A stretch of 12,961 nucleotides of DNA, taken from NCBI GenBank assembly GCA_029945495.1, contig JAQSCR010000458.1:1-12961 (forward strand), written 5' to 3'. Source of the stretch: Pseudolabrys sp. (lineage in GTDB: Bacteria; Pseudomonadota; Alphaproteobacteria; Rhizobiales; Xanthobacteraceae). Positions within the stretch are counted from its first letter, which is position 1, and each line of letters opens with the position of its first letter. Shown here piece after piece: positions 5,517 to 11,650 of this stretch. The notes below the pieces were generated by a model. The model made no database searches. It was not told the origin of the DNA and saw only the letters and a program-made list of their open reading frames with translations. The position numbers were made by a program, and so were the translations under genes.

Positions 5517-7034
5517 TTAGGCGATAACCAGCGCCGAGTGGATATCGGCGATCACCTCGTGGTGCGCTGATACGATTTGCGCCTCGATGTCGTAGGTGCC
5601 CGTCGCCCCGATCGGTCCGGTTTGGATGCCGTGGGTGTGTGGGTCGACATCGATGAGGTTCTGGTAGAATGCCAGATTCTGCGAGTTCTGCGTTACATAT
5701 TGATTGCCGCCATCGTCGCCGATCACGATGTTGTTGTGGGAGTCCTGCCATACGACATGTGATCCGCCTGTATTGTGCACCGTATCGTACACGGCATGCA
5801 GGGTCAGCGGGTCGTTGTCCTGGGTCGGATCGAGATCGATCTTGAAGATGAACTGCCCGCCCGACATCAGGAACTGCTGAATCGTCTGGTGCGAACCGGG
5901 TCCGACGCCGGTGTCGAAACTGAAGTCGAAGCTCGTCGCGGCGCGGTTGGCGTTCGCAGTCGATACGCCGTGGTCGGCGTCGACTACCTGCGCTCCGGCC
6001 GGCATGTTATAGATGAGAACGCCGTCATCGTTCACCGCGACCGGCTGCACCGTATCGCCCTGCCGATAGTGGACGTCCGTCCCCAACTGGAACGCGCCGT
6101 CGGTCTGGGTCTCCCAGCCGGCGGCCGGATTGCCGGCGCCGTTCAAGGTGTGCCCGTGGCCGTCGGTTGCCGTCACGTCCAGTGTGGCGCCGAGAAAAGT
6201 CACCGGCACGTCGTGGCGTTCATTCGGCAAGGCCACGCCACCGATATCGAGCTCGGAGTGGATATCGGCGATCACTTGGTGATGCGGCGATACGATCTGC
6301 TCTTCGATATCGAAGAGGCCGGCCGGTCCGATCGGTCCGGTCTGGATGCCGTGCGTGTGCGGGTGGATGTCGATGAGGCTTTGGTAGAATGCGAGATTCT
6401 GCGAGTTCTGCGTCACGTATTGATTGCCGCCGTCGTCGGCGATCACGATGTTGTTGTGAGAATCCTCCCACACGATGTGCGATCCGCCGGCGTTGTGGAC
6501 CGGATCGTACACCGCATGCAGCGTCAGCGGGTAGTTGTCCTGGGTCGCGTCGAGATCGATCTTGAAGATGAACTGTCCGCCCGACATCAGGAACTGCTGA
6601 ATCGTCTGGTGCGAACCGGGCCCGACGCCGGTGTCGAAGCTGAAGTCGAAACTCGCCGCGGCGCGGTTGGCGTTGGCCGTCGATACGCCGTGAGCCGGGT
6701 CGACCACCTGCGCGCCGGCCGGCATGTTGTAGATGAGGACGCCGTCACCGTTCACGGCGACCGACTGCACCGTGTCGCCCTGCCGATAGTGAACATCCGC
6801 TGCAAGCTGGAAGGCGCCCTGGTTCTGGATTTCCCAGCCGGCGTCTGGATTGCCGGATCCGTTCAAGGTGTGACCGTGGCCGTCGGTCGCTGTTACATCC
6901 AGCTTGGCGTCGAGAATGACCGGCGAAAGATCGTACCGATTGTCAAAGAAACCGTTGTTGAAATCGTGATCGTCGTCATCGTGATCGTGCGTGTCGTGAT
7001 GGTCGTTATTGTACCGCCAACTGTGCTTGGATAT
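5517..7034 (-). CDS. duplicated-domain protein with His/Asp-rich N-terminus; ATA at start position
   Basis: The reading frame is open from an upstream TAA to TGA/TAG-free coding down to 5517 and encodes about 505 residues. It has two repeat units of about 225 residues with a period of exactly 240 residues (LDVTATDGHGHT at about 45 and 285), sharing blocks such as GGQFIFKIDLD, DDGGNQYVTQNSQNLAFYQ and PHTHGIQTGPIG. The N-terminus carries a His/Asp run (about 9-24: NNDHHDTHDHDDDDHD). No signal peptide or transmembrane segment is visible and I recognise no named domain; a beta-rich surface or metal-binding role is only a guess. Initiation is odd. A GAGGAG ribosome binding site (7041-7046) sits 6 bases from ATA (7032-7034, then TCC AAG CAC), and the next in-frame accepted start is TTG at 6866, inside the first repeat. 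Either ATA is used, ATG was lost, or a shortened protein of 449 residues is made. Confidence 0.7.
   Translation of the reverse strand: MSKHSWRYNNDHHDTHDHDDDDHDFNNGFFDNRYDLSPVILDAKLDVTATDGHGHTLNGSGNPDAGWEIQNQGAFQLAADVHYRQGDTVQSVAVNGDGVLIYNMPAGAQVVDPAHGVSTANANRAAASFDFSFDTGVGPGSHQTIQQFLMSGGQFIFKIDLDATQDNYPLTLHAVYDPVHNAGGSHIVWEDSHNNIVIADDGGNQYVTQNSQNLAFYQSLIDIHPHTHGIQTGPIGPAGLFDIEEQIVSPHHQVIADIHSELDIGGVALPNERHDVPVTFLGATLDVTATDGHGHTLNGAGNPAAGWETQTDGAFQLGTDVHYRQGDTVQPVAVNDDGVLIYNMPAGAQVVDADHGVSTANANRAATSFDFSFDTGVGPGSHQTIQQFLMSGGQFIFKIDLDPTQDNDPLTLHAVYDTVHNTGGSHVVWQDSHNNIVIGDDGGNQYVTQNSQNLAFYQNLIDVDPHTHGIQTGPIGATGTYDIEAQIVSAHHEVIADIHSALVIA
5521..6916. repeat. tandem duplication, 720-bp period
   Basis: Bases 5521-6196 and 6241-6916 align without gaps at an offset of 720 bp, separated by a 44-base linker (6197-6240) that has no counterpart pair. 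Most positions are identical and the differences are scattered, many at third codon positions. Examples are TGATTGCCGCC at 5700 and 6420, and TGGTGCGAACCGGG at 5888 and 6608. Since 720 is a multiple of three, both copies stay in frame within the coding region. The duplication is therefore a domain duplication kept under selection rather than a fresh assembly or cloning artefact. Confidence 0.9.
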
Positions 7035-7243
7035 ACGCAGCTCCTCACTCTGTTAAAATCCCTGTTTTCGGCAATCCTTTTTCTTGACCCAGTATCAGCT
7101 TACCACATGAATTTGACAGGCGTCACCCGACGGTTCGCCCCCGATAAGCCGGCGCTGCGCGCCGTAGCCTGGGCTCGCGGTGACAAATGGGGTGCAATCA
7201 GGCTTGGTTACTGGGGCTGCTTAGCGATGGCTTGCGCCCTCGC

Positions 7244-8407
7244 CTACCAGGTCCCGGCGCCGCGCTCCTCGCGCGCATAGGCCGTGACGGTCGGCGTATA
7301 AGACGCGTAGCGCTTCACCGGACCGCGGCCGGTGCGGGCGGCTTCGCGCCACGACATATTGCCGAGTTGCCCGACCACCACCAGGCGATCGACCTCGCCC
7401 TTCAGGAACGCCTGCAAGAACTTGTCATAGTTCTTGAACGAGACGCAGCCGTTCGATTGGCCGTTCGGGCCGAGCATATAAGTATGCGCCAGCATGCCGT
7501 CGCGGCCGAACATCTTCTTGCTGTCGACCGGGTTCAGGCGAATGGCGCGCACGCCATGGAACAGTTCCTGGCGCATCGTCAAATCATAGATATTGGGCGG
7601 CGTCGGCCCGCGCATGCGGACATGGACGAAGCGCGGATCGTCCATCTTGTCGTACAGGCCGGAATGGGCCTCGAGCTTCTGCCCGTTCGGCAGATAGACC
7701 GTGCCGGCGGCGATGTCGTAAACGGCGGTGCGGCTGTCGGCGTCCGACAGTGCCAGTTCTTTGGCCGGCTCCTTGATGGGGGCCACCTGCGGCGCGATGC
7801 GTTTTTCCGGGATAGCGGCCGGCAGCGGCAACGCAACCGCGACCTGCGTTGGCGCCTTCACCGCTGGCGGCTCGACAGGCGCGCGCGCCAATTCCTGATG
7901 CGGCAAATCCTGATGTGCCAATTCCTGATGTGCCATGACCGGCCGCGCCGGCGGCAGAGGGATCGGCGCAGCCTTCGGCGGATCGAGCTTGGCCACCCGC
8001 ACGGGTGCAGGCGCCGCGGCGATAACCGGCTTCGGCGGGCTCTCGGGGACTTCGACGATCAGCGGCATGCCGCCGGCCAGCCGGGACGGTTGCGTCCGCG
8101 CCCACGCGGTCTCGAAATTGGTCTGGGCCGCCCCCGTCGTCGCCGGGTCGTAGCCGGCAAGCGCCAGCCTGCCCGGCCCGCTCGGCGCAGTGGCATGGAC
8201 GTAAGGGTTGGTGACCACAGCGGAACCGAGGAACCACACCGCGGCAAGAGTCGCCGCAGCGCCCAGTGCGCCGACGGTGGCCACCGCGCCCATGGCCATA
8301 CCGACGTGGCCGGCGAGCCCTCGCAATACGCGACATCCGCCTCCGGACGCGGCCCGACGGCCCTCAAAGGAAGCTACGCCGTCGAACGTCGCGGTTCTAT
8401 ACGCCAT
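7244..8407 (-). CDS. membrane-anchored DUF2778/Tlde1 L,D-transpeptidase-like protein
   Basis: The 387-residue product has one transmembrane helix (about 33-60), a Pro/Ala-rich linker (about 115-215) and a C-terminal DUF2778 (Tlde1) domain (about 226-346). That domain includes TVYLPNGQKLEAHSGLYDKM, VHVRMRGPTPPNIYDL and the active-site block AHTYMLGPNGQSNGCVSF with H308 and C321. Tlde1-type enzymes act on peptidoglycan peptide stems as L,D-transpeptidase or carboxypeptidase. The founder is a type VI secretion effector, but the N-terminal anchor and the lack of secretion genes here point to a resident periplasmic wall enzyme. The linker contains three near-identical HQEL/HQDL pentapeptides (about 160-174). 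ATG 8407 fits the start, though its ribosome binding site is weak. It is divergent from the cysteine-rich gene at 8554. The 209 bases between its stop and the next gene's start hold no gene. Confidence 0.88.
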   Translation of the reverse strand: MAYRTATFDGVASFEGRRAASGGGCRVLRGLAGHVGMAMGAVATVGALGAAATLAAVWFLGSAVVTNPYVHATAPSGPGRLALAGYDPATTGAAQTNFETAWARTQPSRLAGGMPLIVEVPESPPKPVIAAAPAPVRVAKLDPPKAAPIPLPPARPVMAHQELAHQDLPHQELARAPVEPPAVKAPTQVAVALPLPAAIPEKRIAPQVAPIKEPAKELALSDADSRTAVYDIAAGTVYLPNGQKLEAHSGLYDKMDDPRFVHVRMRGPTPPNIYDLTMRQELFHGVRAIRLNPVDSKKMFGRDGMLAHTYMLGPNGQSNGCVSFKNYDKFLQAFLKGEVDRLVVVGQLGNMSWREAARTGRGPVKRYASYTPTVTAYAREERGAGTW

Positions 8408-8498
8408 CTACGCTTACCCGAACTCGACTGCTTCCAACACGCCACGGCCGCCCACGCCCGCTGAGCGCGGCGGCCTTTGTTCGGATAAACTATGCAGG

Positions 8499-8522
8499 GG
8501 TTAAGGTTACGCGAAGGTTAAG
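8499..8522. promoter_or_regulatory. paired GGTTAAG direct repeats, possible operator
   Basis: GGTTAAG occurs at 8499-8505 and 8516-8522, and AAGGTTA at 8503-8509 and 8514-8520, the latter one helical turn apart. They lie in the 146-base divergent region between the Tlde1 gene and the cysteine-rich gene. GGTTAA resembles half of the alphaproteobacterial CtrA box (TTAACC), but the spacing between the TTAA cores is 13 bases rather than the canonical 7. It is a candidate binding site only. Confidence 0.25.
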
Positions 8523-8553
8523 CAATTCCATCGACTCAGCTATTGGTGACCGT

Positions 8554-8805
8554 ATGACCTCAGCACCATTCAAAATCATCAGCGCCGCCCTCTTCGCCTT
8601 TGCTTTGCTTGGCGCGCAAGCCGCGCGGGCCGCGCCGATGAAGTGCAGCGGCGAGGAAAAGACCTGCGTTACAAATTGCAAGAAGGCCGCGCGCGTCGCC
8701 GTGTCGGTTTGCGTCACCGGCTGCGGTTCGCGCCTGTCGGCCTGTCTGAAGACAGGCTGCTGGGATAACGGCTCGCAACGCTATTGTGGGCTGACCAAAC
8801 AATAG
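8554..8805 (+). CDS. secreted eight-cysteine mini-protein
   Basis: The 83-residue precursor starts at ATG 8554 (MTSAPFKIISAALFAFALLG) and has a Sec signal peptide ending near ARA-A/AAP at 25-28. The mature part of about 56 residues holds eight cysteines (31, 38, 42, 53, 57, 64, 69, 78), enough for four disulfides. Two CX3C motifs (38-42 and 53-57) are separated by 10 residues, the pattern of a disulfide-stapled helical hairpin, followed by C64-X4-C69 and a final C78. Many Lys/Arg residues make it basic. I do not recognise the family and no function is assigned. A weak GGTGA ribosome binding site lies just upstream; the longer in-frame extension to 8266 overlaps the divergent Tlde1 gene and is rejected. 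Its 3' end overlaps the convergent remnant at 8781-9041 by 25 bases. Confidence 0.8.
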   Translation: MTSAPFKIISAALFAFALLGAQAARAAPMKCSGEEKTCVTNCKKAARVAVSVCVTGCGSRLSACLKTGCWDNGSQRYCGLTKQ

Positions 8806-9041
8806 TCGGCTAAGGCGGCCGGCGGCGCGACGATGCGCCGGTAAAGATGCCAGGTGGTGTGGCCGAGGACCGGCAGCGTCACCACGAGGCCGAGAAAATA
8901 CGGCAGGCACGACACGATCATCAGCACCACGATGATCGCCGCCCAGCCGATCATCGGCAGCAGGCAGGTCGCCTTCGCCTGCGCCTTGATCGGCATCAAA
9001 GCCACACTCGCCCACCGAGATACCGCCGCACCGCAATATTT
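8781..9041 (-). pseudogene. C-terminal remnant of a DUF2189-like membrane protein
   Basis: The minus-strand frame is open from just after an in-frame TAA at 9042-9044 to TAG at 8781-8783, about 86 codons. It reads as one hydrophobic helix (MIGWAAIIVVLMIVSCLPYF) followed by LGLVVTLPVLGHTTWHLYRR, which resembles the last helix and conserved GHxTWHxYR end of DUF2189-type integral membrane proteins. These are usually about 250 residues with several helices. The upstream two thirds are absent and the frame is closed by the TAA. Translation from GTG 9005 would give 74 residues without a plausible full domain. It is best read as a decayed gene; a small stand-alone one-helix protein remains possible. 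Confidence 0.5.
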
Positions 9042-9214
9042 TTAAGAATCCGTCATGCGAATCGCCTAGCCTTACGGTCATGGCGGTTCGTCGATTTCGG
9101 ATCGATAGCAAACCAGGTCAGTCGGGACCAAAGCGCTCCCGGACGCCGGTTTTTCAGCCGCCACAAACGCAAATACCAGCATTCCAATTGGCACGCTCAA
9201 TGCATCTAACACGG

Positions 9215-9229
9215 TGCCGCCATGCGGCA
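9215..9229 (+). promoter_or_regulatory. hairpin in the phoH-like leader
   Basis: TGCCGC (9215-9220) pairs with GCGGCA (9224-9229) across CAT. It lies about 60 bases before the TTG start of the PhoH-like gene and overlaps an in-frame ATG at 9222 that is not thought to be used. It may be a leader structure; no promoter could be placed with confidence in 9042-9287, which otherwise holds nothing I can name. Confidence 0.25.
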
Positions 9230-9287
9230 TGCTGGCCTATGCGTTTCGCTTCGTGCGCCCCCTGCAGTCCATCATAAGGAGTCGGCC

Positions 9288-10022
9288 TTGGGTAAGAACC
9301 TGAACAAGAAGAGACGCCGTAACGATCGTTTGTCTGGTTCCGCCGAGATCATCAATTTTCAGCACAGCAAGTTCGAAACCGAGAGGGTGCTGCCGCCGAT
9401 CAAAGCGCTCAATCCGACCCAAGCCGACTATCTCGACGCCCTGCGCAAATGCCCGCAGGTGATCGTTCTCGGGCCGGCCGGCACCGGCAAGACCTGGATC
9501 GCTGCTACGCACGCCGCCGACCTGTTCCGCAACCGCCGCATCGAAAAGATCATCCTGACACGCCCGAACGTGCCATGCGGCCGCTCACTCGGTTATTTCC
9601 CCGGCTCGCTCGAGGATAAATTCGCGCCATGGGCCGCGCCAGTCGCCGAAGCGATCAAGGAGCGCATCGGCAAGGCCGCCTACGATATCGCACTCAAGAA
9701 CGGCAGCATCGAACTGGTGCCATTCGAGGTGATGCGCGGGCGTTCGTGGAAAAATGCCTTCGTGCTGCTCGACGAAGCGCAAAACGCGACGCCGGCCGAG
9801 ATCAAGACCTTCCTCACCCGCATCGGCGAGGACTGCACCGTGGTCATCAACGGCGACATCAGCCAATGCGATCTCGACGCCGGCTCCGGTCTGCGTACGA
9901 TCATCGAGATGATCGAGCGTCAGAACCTGCCGGTGCCGGTGGTTGAATTCACCCGCGGCGACATCGTCCGCTCCGGCATCTGCGCGATGTGGGTGAACGC
10001 TTTCGAGGAGGCCCACCTCTGA
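9288..10022 (+). CDS. PhoH-like P-loop ATPase
   Basis: This 244-residue protein of the PhoH family starts at TTG 9288 (MGKNLNKKRRRNDRLSG), chosen because TAAGGAG (9275-9281) lies 6 bases upstream. The in-frame ATG at 9222 has no ribosome binding site and would add 22 unrelated residues. Motifs are Walker A GPAGTGKT (62-69), TRPNVPCGRSLGYFPG (91-106), Walker B FVLLDEAQN (158-166) and the NGDISQCD sensor block (188-195). The N-terminal tail is strongly basic, which would suit RNA binding. The length is that of the short PhoH form that lacks the N-terminal PhoH/KH or PIN domains. The family has ATPase activity and is linked to RNA metabolism and sometimes phosphate starvation; no Pho box was found here. 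The name phoH would overstate orthology. Confidence 0.9.
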   Translation: MGKNLNKKRRRNDRLSGSAEIINFQHSKFETERVLPPIKALNPTQADYLDALRKCPQVIVLGPAGTGKTWIAATHAADLFRNRRIEKIILTRPNVPCGRSLGYFPGSLEDKFAPWAAPVAEAIKERIGKAAYDIALKNGSIELVPFEVMRGRSWKNAFVLLDEAQNATPAEIKTFLTRIGEDCTVVINGDISQCDLDAGSGLRTIIEMIERQNLPVPVVEFTRGDIVRSGICAMWVNAFEEAHL

Positions 10023-10040
10023 TATAGCCGGGATCGATTG

Positions 10041-10065
10041 AGCCGGGGGCAACGCGCCCTCGGCT
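10041..10065 (+). terminator. first hairpin after the phoH-like gene
   Basis: AGCCGGGGGC (10041-10050) pairs with GCCCTCGGCT (10056-10065), a ten-pair stem with one G-U pair and a 5-base loop. It begins 18 bases after the stop codon. No T-run follows (ACCTTGTG), so it may act as a 3'-end stabiliser together with the next hairpin. Confidence 0.5.
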
Positions 10066-10085
10066 ACCTTGTGCGCGGCGAAAAA

Positions 10086-10108
10086 AACGGGAGACTGCGC
10101 CTCCCGTT
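10086..10108 (+). terminator. intrinsic terminator of the phoH-like gene
   Basis: AACGGGAG (10086-10093) pairs perfectly with CTCCCGTT (10101-10108) around a 7-base loop, preceded by an A-run and followed by CTCTTC. It ends 21 bases before the start of the next gene, so it probably separates the two transcripts or lies in the leader of the hydrolase gene. Confidence 0.65.
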
Positions 10109-10129
10109 CTCTTCGCACGAGGCTCCTCC

Positions 10130-11062
10130 ATGAGCGCGTTGTCAGTTTCGTCGGCCATCGATCCCGCCCATGTGGCGGTCAGCGCGCCGGTTCCCGGTTC
10201 GCGCTATCCGGTCGATCTCATGTATGTCGAGATGGTCGACGGCGCCTACATCCCGATCGGACTGCGCAAGCCGGAAGGGCCCGGGCCGTTCCCGCTGATC
10301 CTGTTTGCCACGGGAAACGGCGGCGGCGGTATGGCCATGCTGCGCGACCACATCGACACCAAGAGCTGGACCCAGGACCAACTGCTCGACGCCGGTTACG
10401 CGGTCGCCTGGATGCGCTACCGCGCCGAGGTCGACTATGCCTATGACCGGATCGGCAAACTGATCCAGTCGGGACGCCAGCAGCGCCAGCTGTTCAACCG
10501 CGGCCCGCTCGAATATGAGGACGCCATCGCGGTCGCCGAATACGCCAAGACGCTCCCCTTTATCGACGGCAACCGGCTCGGCTATATCGGCGTCAGCCAT
10601 GGCGGCGAAATGGCGCTCAAGATCGCGTCGGAATATCACGGCTTCAAGGCGTTTGTTGCCAGCGAGCCGGCGAGCCACGAGTTCCTGCGCCTGCGGCCGG
10701 ACGAAACCGCCCATGTCGATCCCAAGACCGGCCTGCTGAATGTCGAGAAGATGCTGATGCGAGACGCCGCCAAAGTGCGCCCGCGCATTACCGAGGACGT
10801 CGCGCGCGCGCGGGTCGCGCCGATCGATACGCCGTTCTTCGTGCAGGGGCGCGATGACGACGAATTGCAGGGCATTTTCCGCGTCAGCTACGATTTGCTG
10901 CACGAAATGGGCAAGGACGCGATCTGGAAGAGCTACGACCACCCGCTGCACGGGTTTATCTTCCCGGTCCGCGATGCGGATGGCGCCTATCGGCCCGATG
11001 CCGTGCAACTTCAGGCGTTTGCCGACACCAAGGCCTTTTTCGACAAATACCTGAAGGCGTGA
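10130..11062 (+). CDS. alpha/beta hydrolase, prolyl-oligopeptidase/dienelactone-hydrolase type
   Basis: The 310-residue product has an alpha/beta hydrolase fold. The nucleophile elbow is GVSHGG with S156, the likely acid is in GRDDDEL (D242-D244) and the base is H274 in DHPLHGF. The oxyanion region is probably FATGNGGGG (59-67). Residues about 28-45 (VDLMYVEMVDGAYIPIGLRK) form the N-terminal beta strands typical of S9-like serine hydrolases acting on small esters or peptides. There is no signal peptide, so it is cytoplasmic. The substrate cannot be told from sequence. ATG 10130 is preceded by GAGG (10119-10122) at a suitable distance. A short GGGCG/CGCCC hairpin (11067-11081) follows the stop and may be a weak terminator. 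Confidence 0.85.
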   Translation: MSALSVSSAIDPAHVAVSAPVPGSRYPVDLMYVEMVDGAYIPIGLRKPEGPGPFPLILFATGNGGGGMAMLRDHIDTKSWTQDQLLDAGYAVAWMRYRAEVDYAYDRIGKLIQSGRQQRQLFNRGPLEYEDAIAVAEYAKTLPFIDGNRLGYIGVSHGGEMALKIASEYHGFKAFVASEPASHEFLRLRPDETAHVDPKTGLLNVEKMLMRDAAKVRPRITEDVARARVAPIDTPFFVQGRDDDELQGIFRVSYDLLHEMGKDAIWKSYDHPLHGFIFPVRDADGAYRPDAVQLQAFADTKAFFDKYLKA

Positions 11063-11185
11063 AACCGGGCGCTAACCGCCCCCAGGCAGCGTCGCGCTAA
11101 ATCGGGTAAATCGACGCCAATGGTGTTGAAGAATGGGCTCCGGCGCGCCATATAAGCCCCGGACTGTCCCCCTCAGGAGAATCAC

Positions 11186-11578
11186 TTGCCACACTTTAGA
11201 AGCCCCGACGTATTGGAGCGTCGGAATAACGCTGCCGCCGTCAAAAAGGCGATGTTGGAAAAGTTCAAGGCCGCCGCCCAGGATCCCACCCTCGAAGAGC
11301 AGCGCCTCAAGCGTCTCGCCATTGCCGAAGCCCGCGACGCCCGTATGGCCGAACGCGAAGCCGCCCGCAAAGTGCGCGATGCAGAACTCGCCGTGCTCGC
11401 CGCCGCCGAAGCCGAACGTCAGGCCAAGGCCAAGCGCGAAGCCGAAGAGCTTGAGGCCCTGATCGCCGTCGAAAAGGAAGCCGCCGAAGAGGCCCTGCTG
11501 GCCGACCAGAAGGCCGCGCGCGACGCGCGCTATGCCGCGCGCAAGGCGGCCAAGAAGGAACGGCGGCGGGGCTACTAA
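11186..11578 (+). CDS. charged coiled-coil protein, DUF6481-type
   Basis: The 130-residue product is almost wholly Ala, Glu, Lys and Arg, with a long heptad-like helix from about 35 to 125 and no membrane segment or signal peptide. The opening MPHFRSPDVLERRNNAAAVK and overall make-up match, from memory, the DUF6481 family of Hyphomicrobiales, whose function is unknown. The start is TTG 11186, fixed by AGGAGA at 11175-11180. This is the second gene in the window with a TTG start and a strong ribosome binding site at the same distance. The C-terminus (KAAKKERRRGY) is strongly basic, so nucleic-acid contact is possible. It is followed by a shared hairpin terminator. Confidence 0.78.
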   Translation: MPHFRSPDVLERRNNAAAVKKAMLEKFKAAAQDPTLEEQRLKRLAIAEARDARMAEREAARKVRDAELAVLAAAEAERQAKAKREAEELEALIAVEKEAAEEALLADQKAARDARYAARKAAKKERRRGY

Positions 11579-11616
11579 CCTCCGTCCCCTGCCTCACACC
11601 GGTTAGACCTGCTGAC

Positions 11617-11650
11617 GAGCGGCGCGATCCTGTCGGATCAAGCGCCGCTC
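11617..11650. terminator. bidirectional terminator shared with the cfa 3' end
   Basis: GAGCGGCGC (11617-11625) pairs perfectly with GCGCCGCTC (11642-11650), and inside it ATCC (11627-11630) pairs with GGAT (11635-11638) around TGTC. On the plus strand it is followed by TTCTGC, and on the minus strand by GTCAGCAGG. It ends the DUF6481-type gene. Its right arm is coding: it encodes the last residues before the cfa stop codon at 11638-11640. Confidence 0.65.

Noticed and set aside
7113..7118. TTGACA as a -35 element on the plus strand
   Set aside because: No -10 element follows at a usable distance, and no plus-strand gene starts downstream.
5775..7280. Plus-strand frame of 501 codons opposite the duplicated protein
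   Set aside because: It mirrors the repeat structure only because the DNA is duplicated. Its Val/Arg/Asp-rich composition is typical of an antisense shadow, and the minus frame has the ribosome binding site and coherent repeat motifs.
7187..8464. Plus-strand frame of 425 codons across the Tlde1 gene
   Set aside because: It is antisense to an intact DUF2778 domain with conserved catalytic motifs, and is Arg/His-rich without recognisable motifs.
8560..9111. Minus-strand frame of 183 codons covering the cysteine-rich gene
   Set aside because: It is a frame shadow of both the DUF2189-like remnant and the antisense of the mini-protein gene; no domain is visible.
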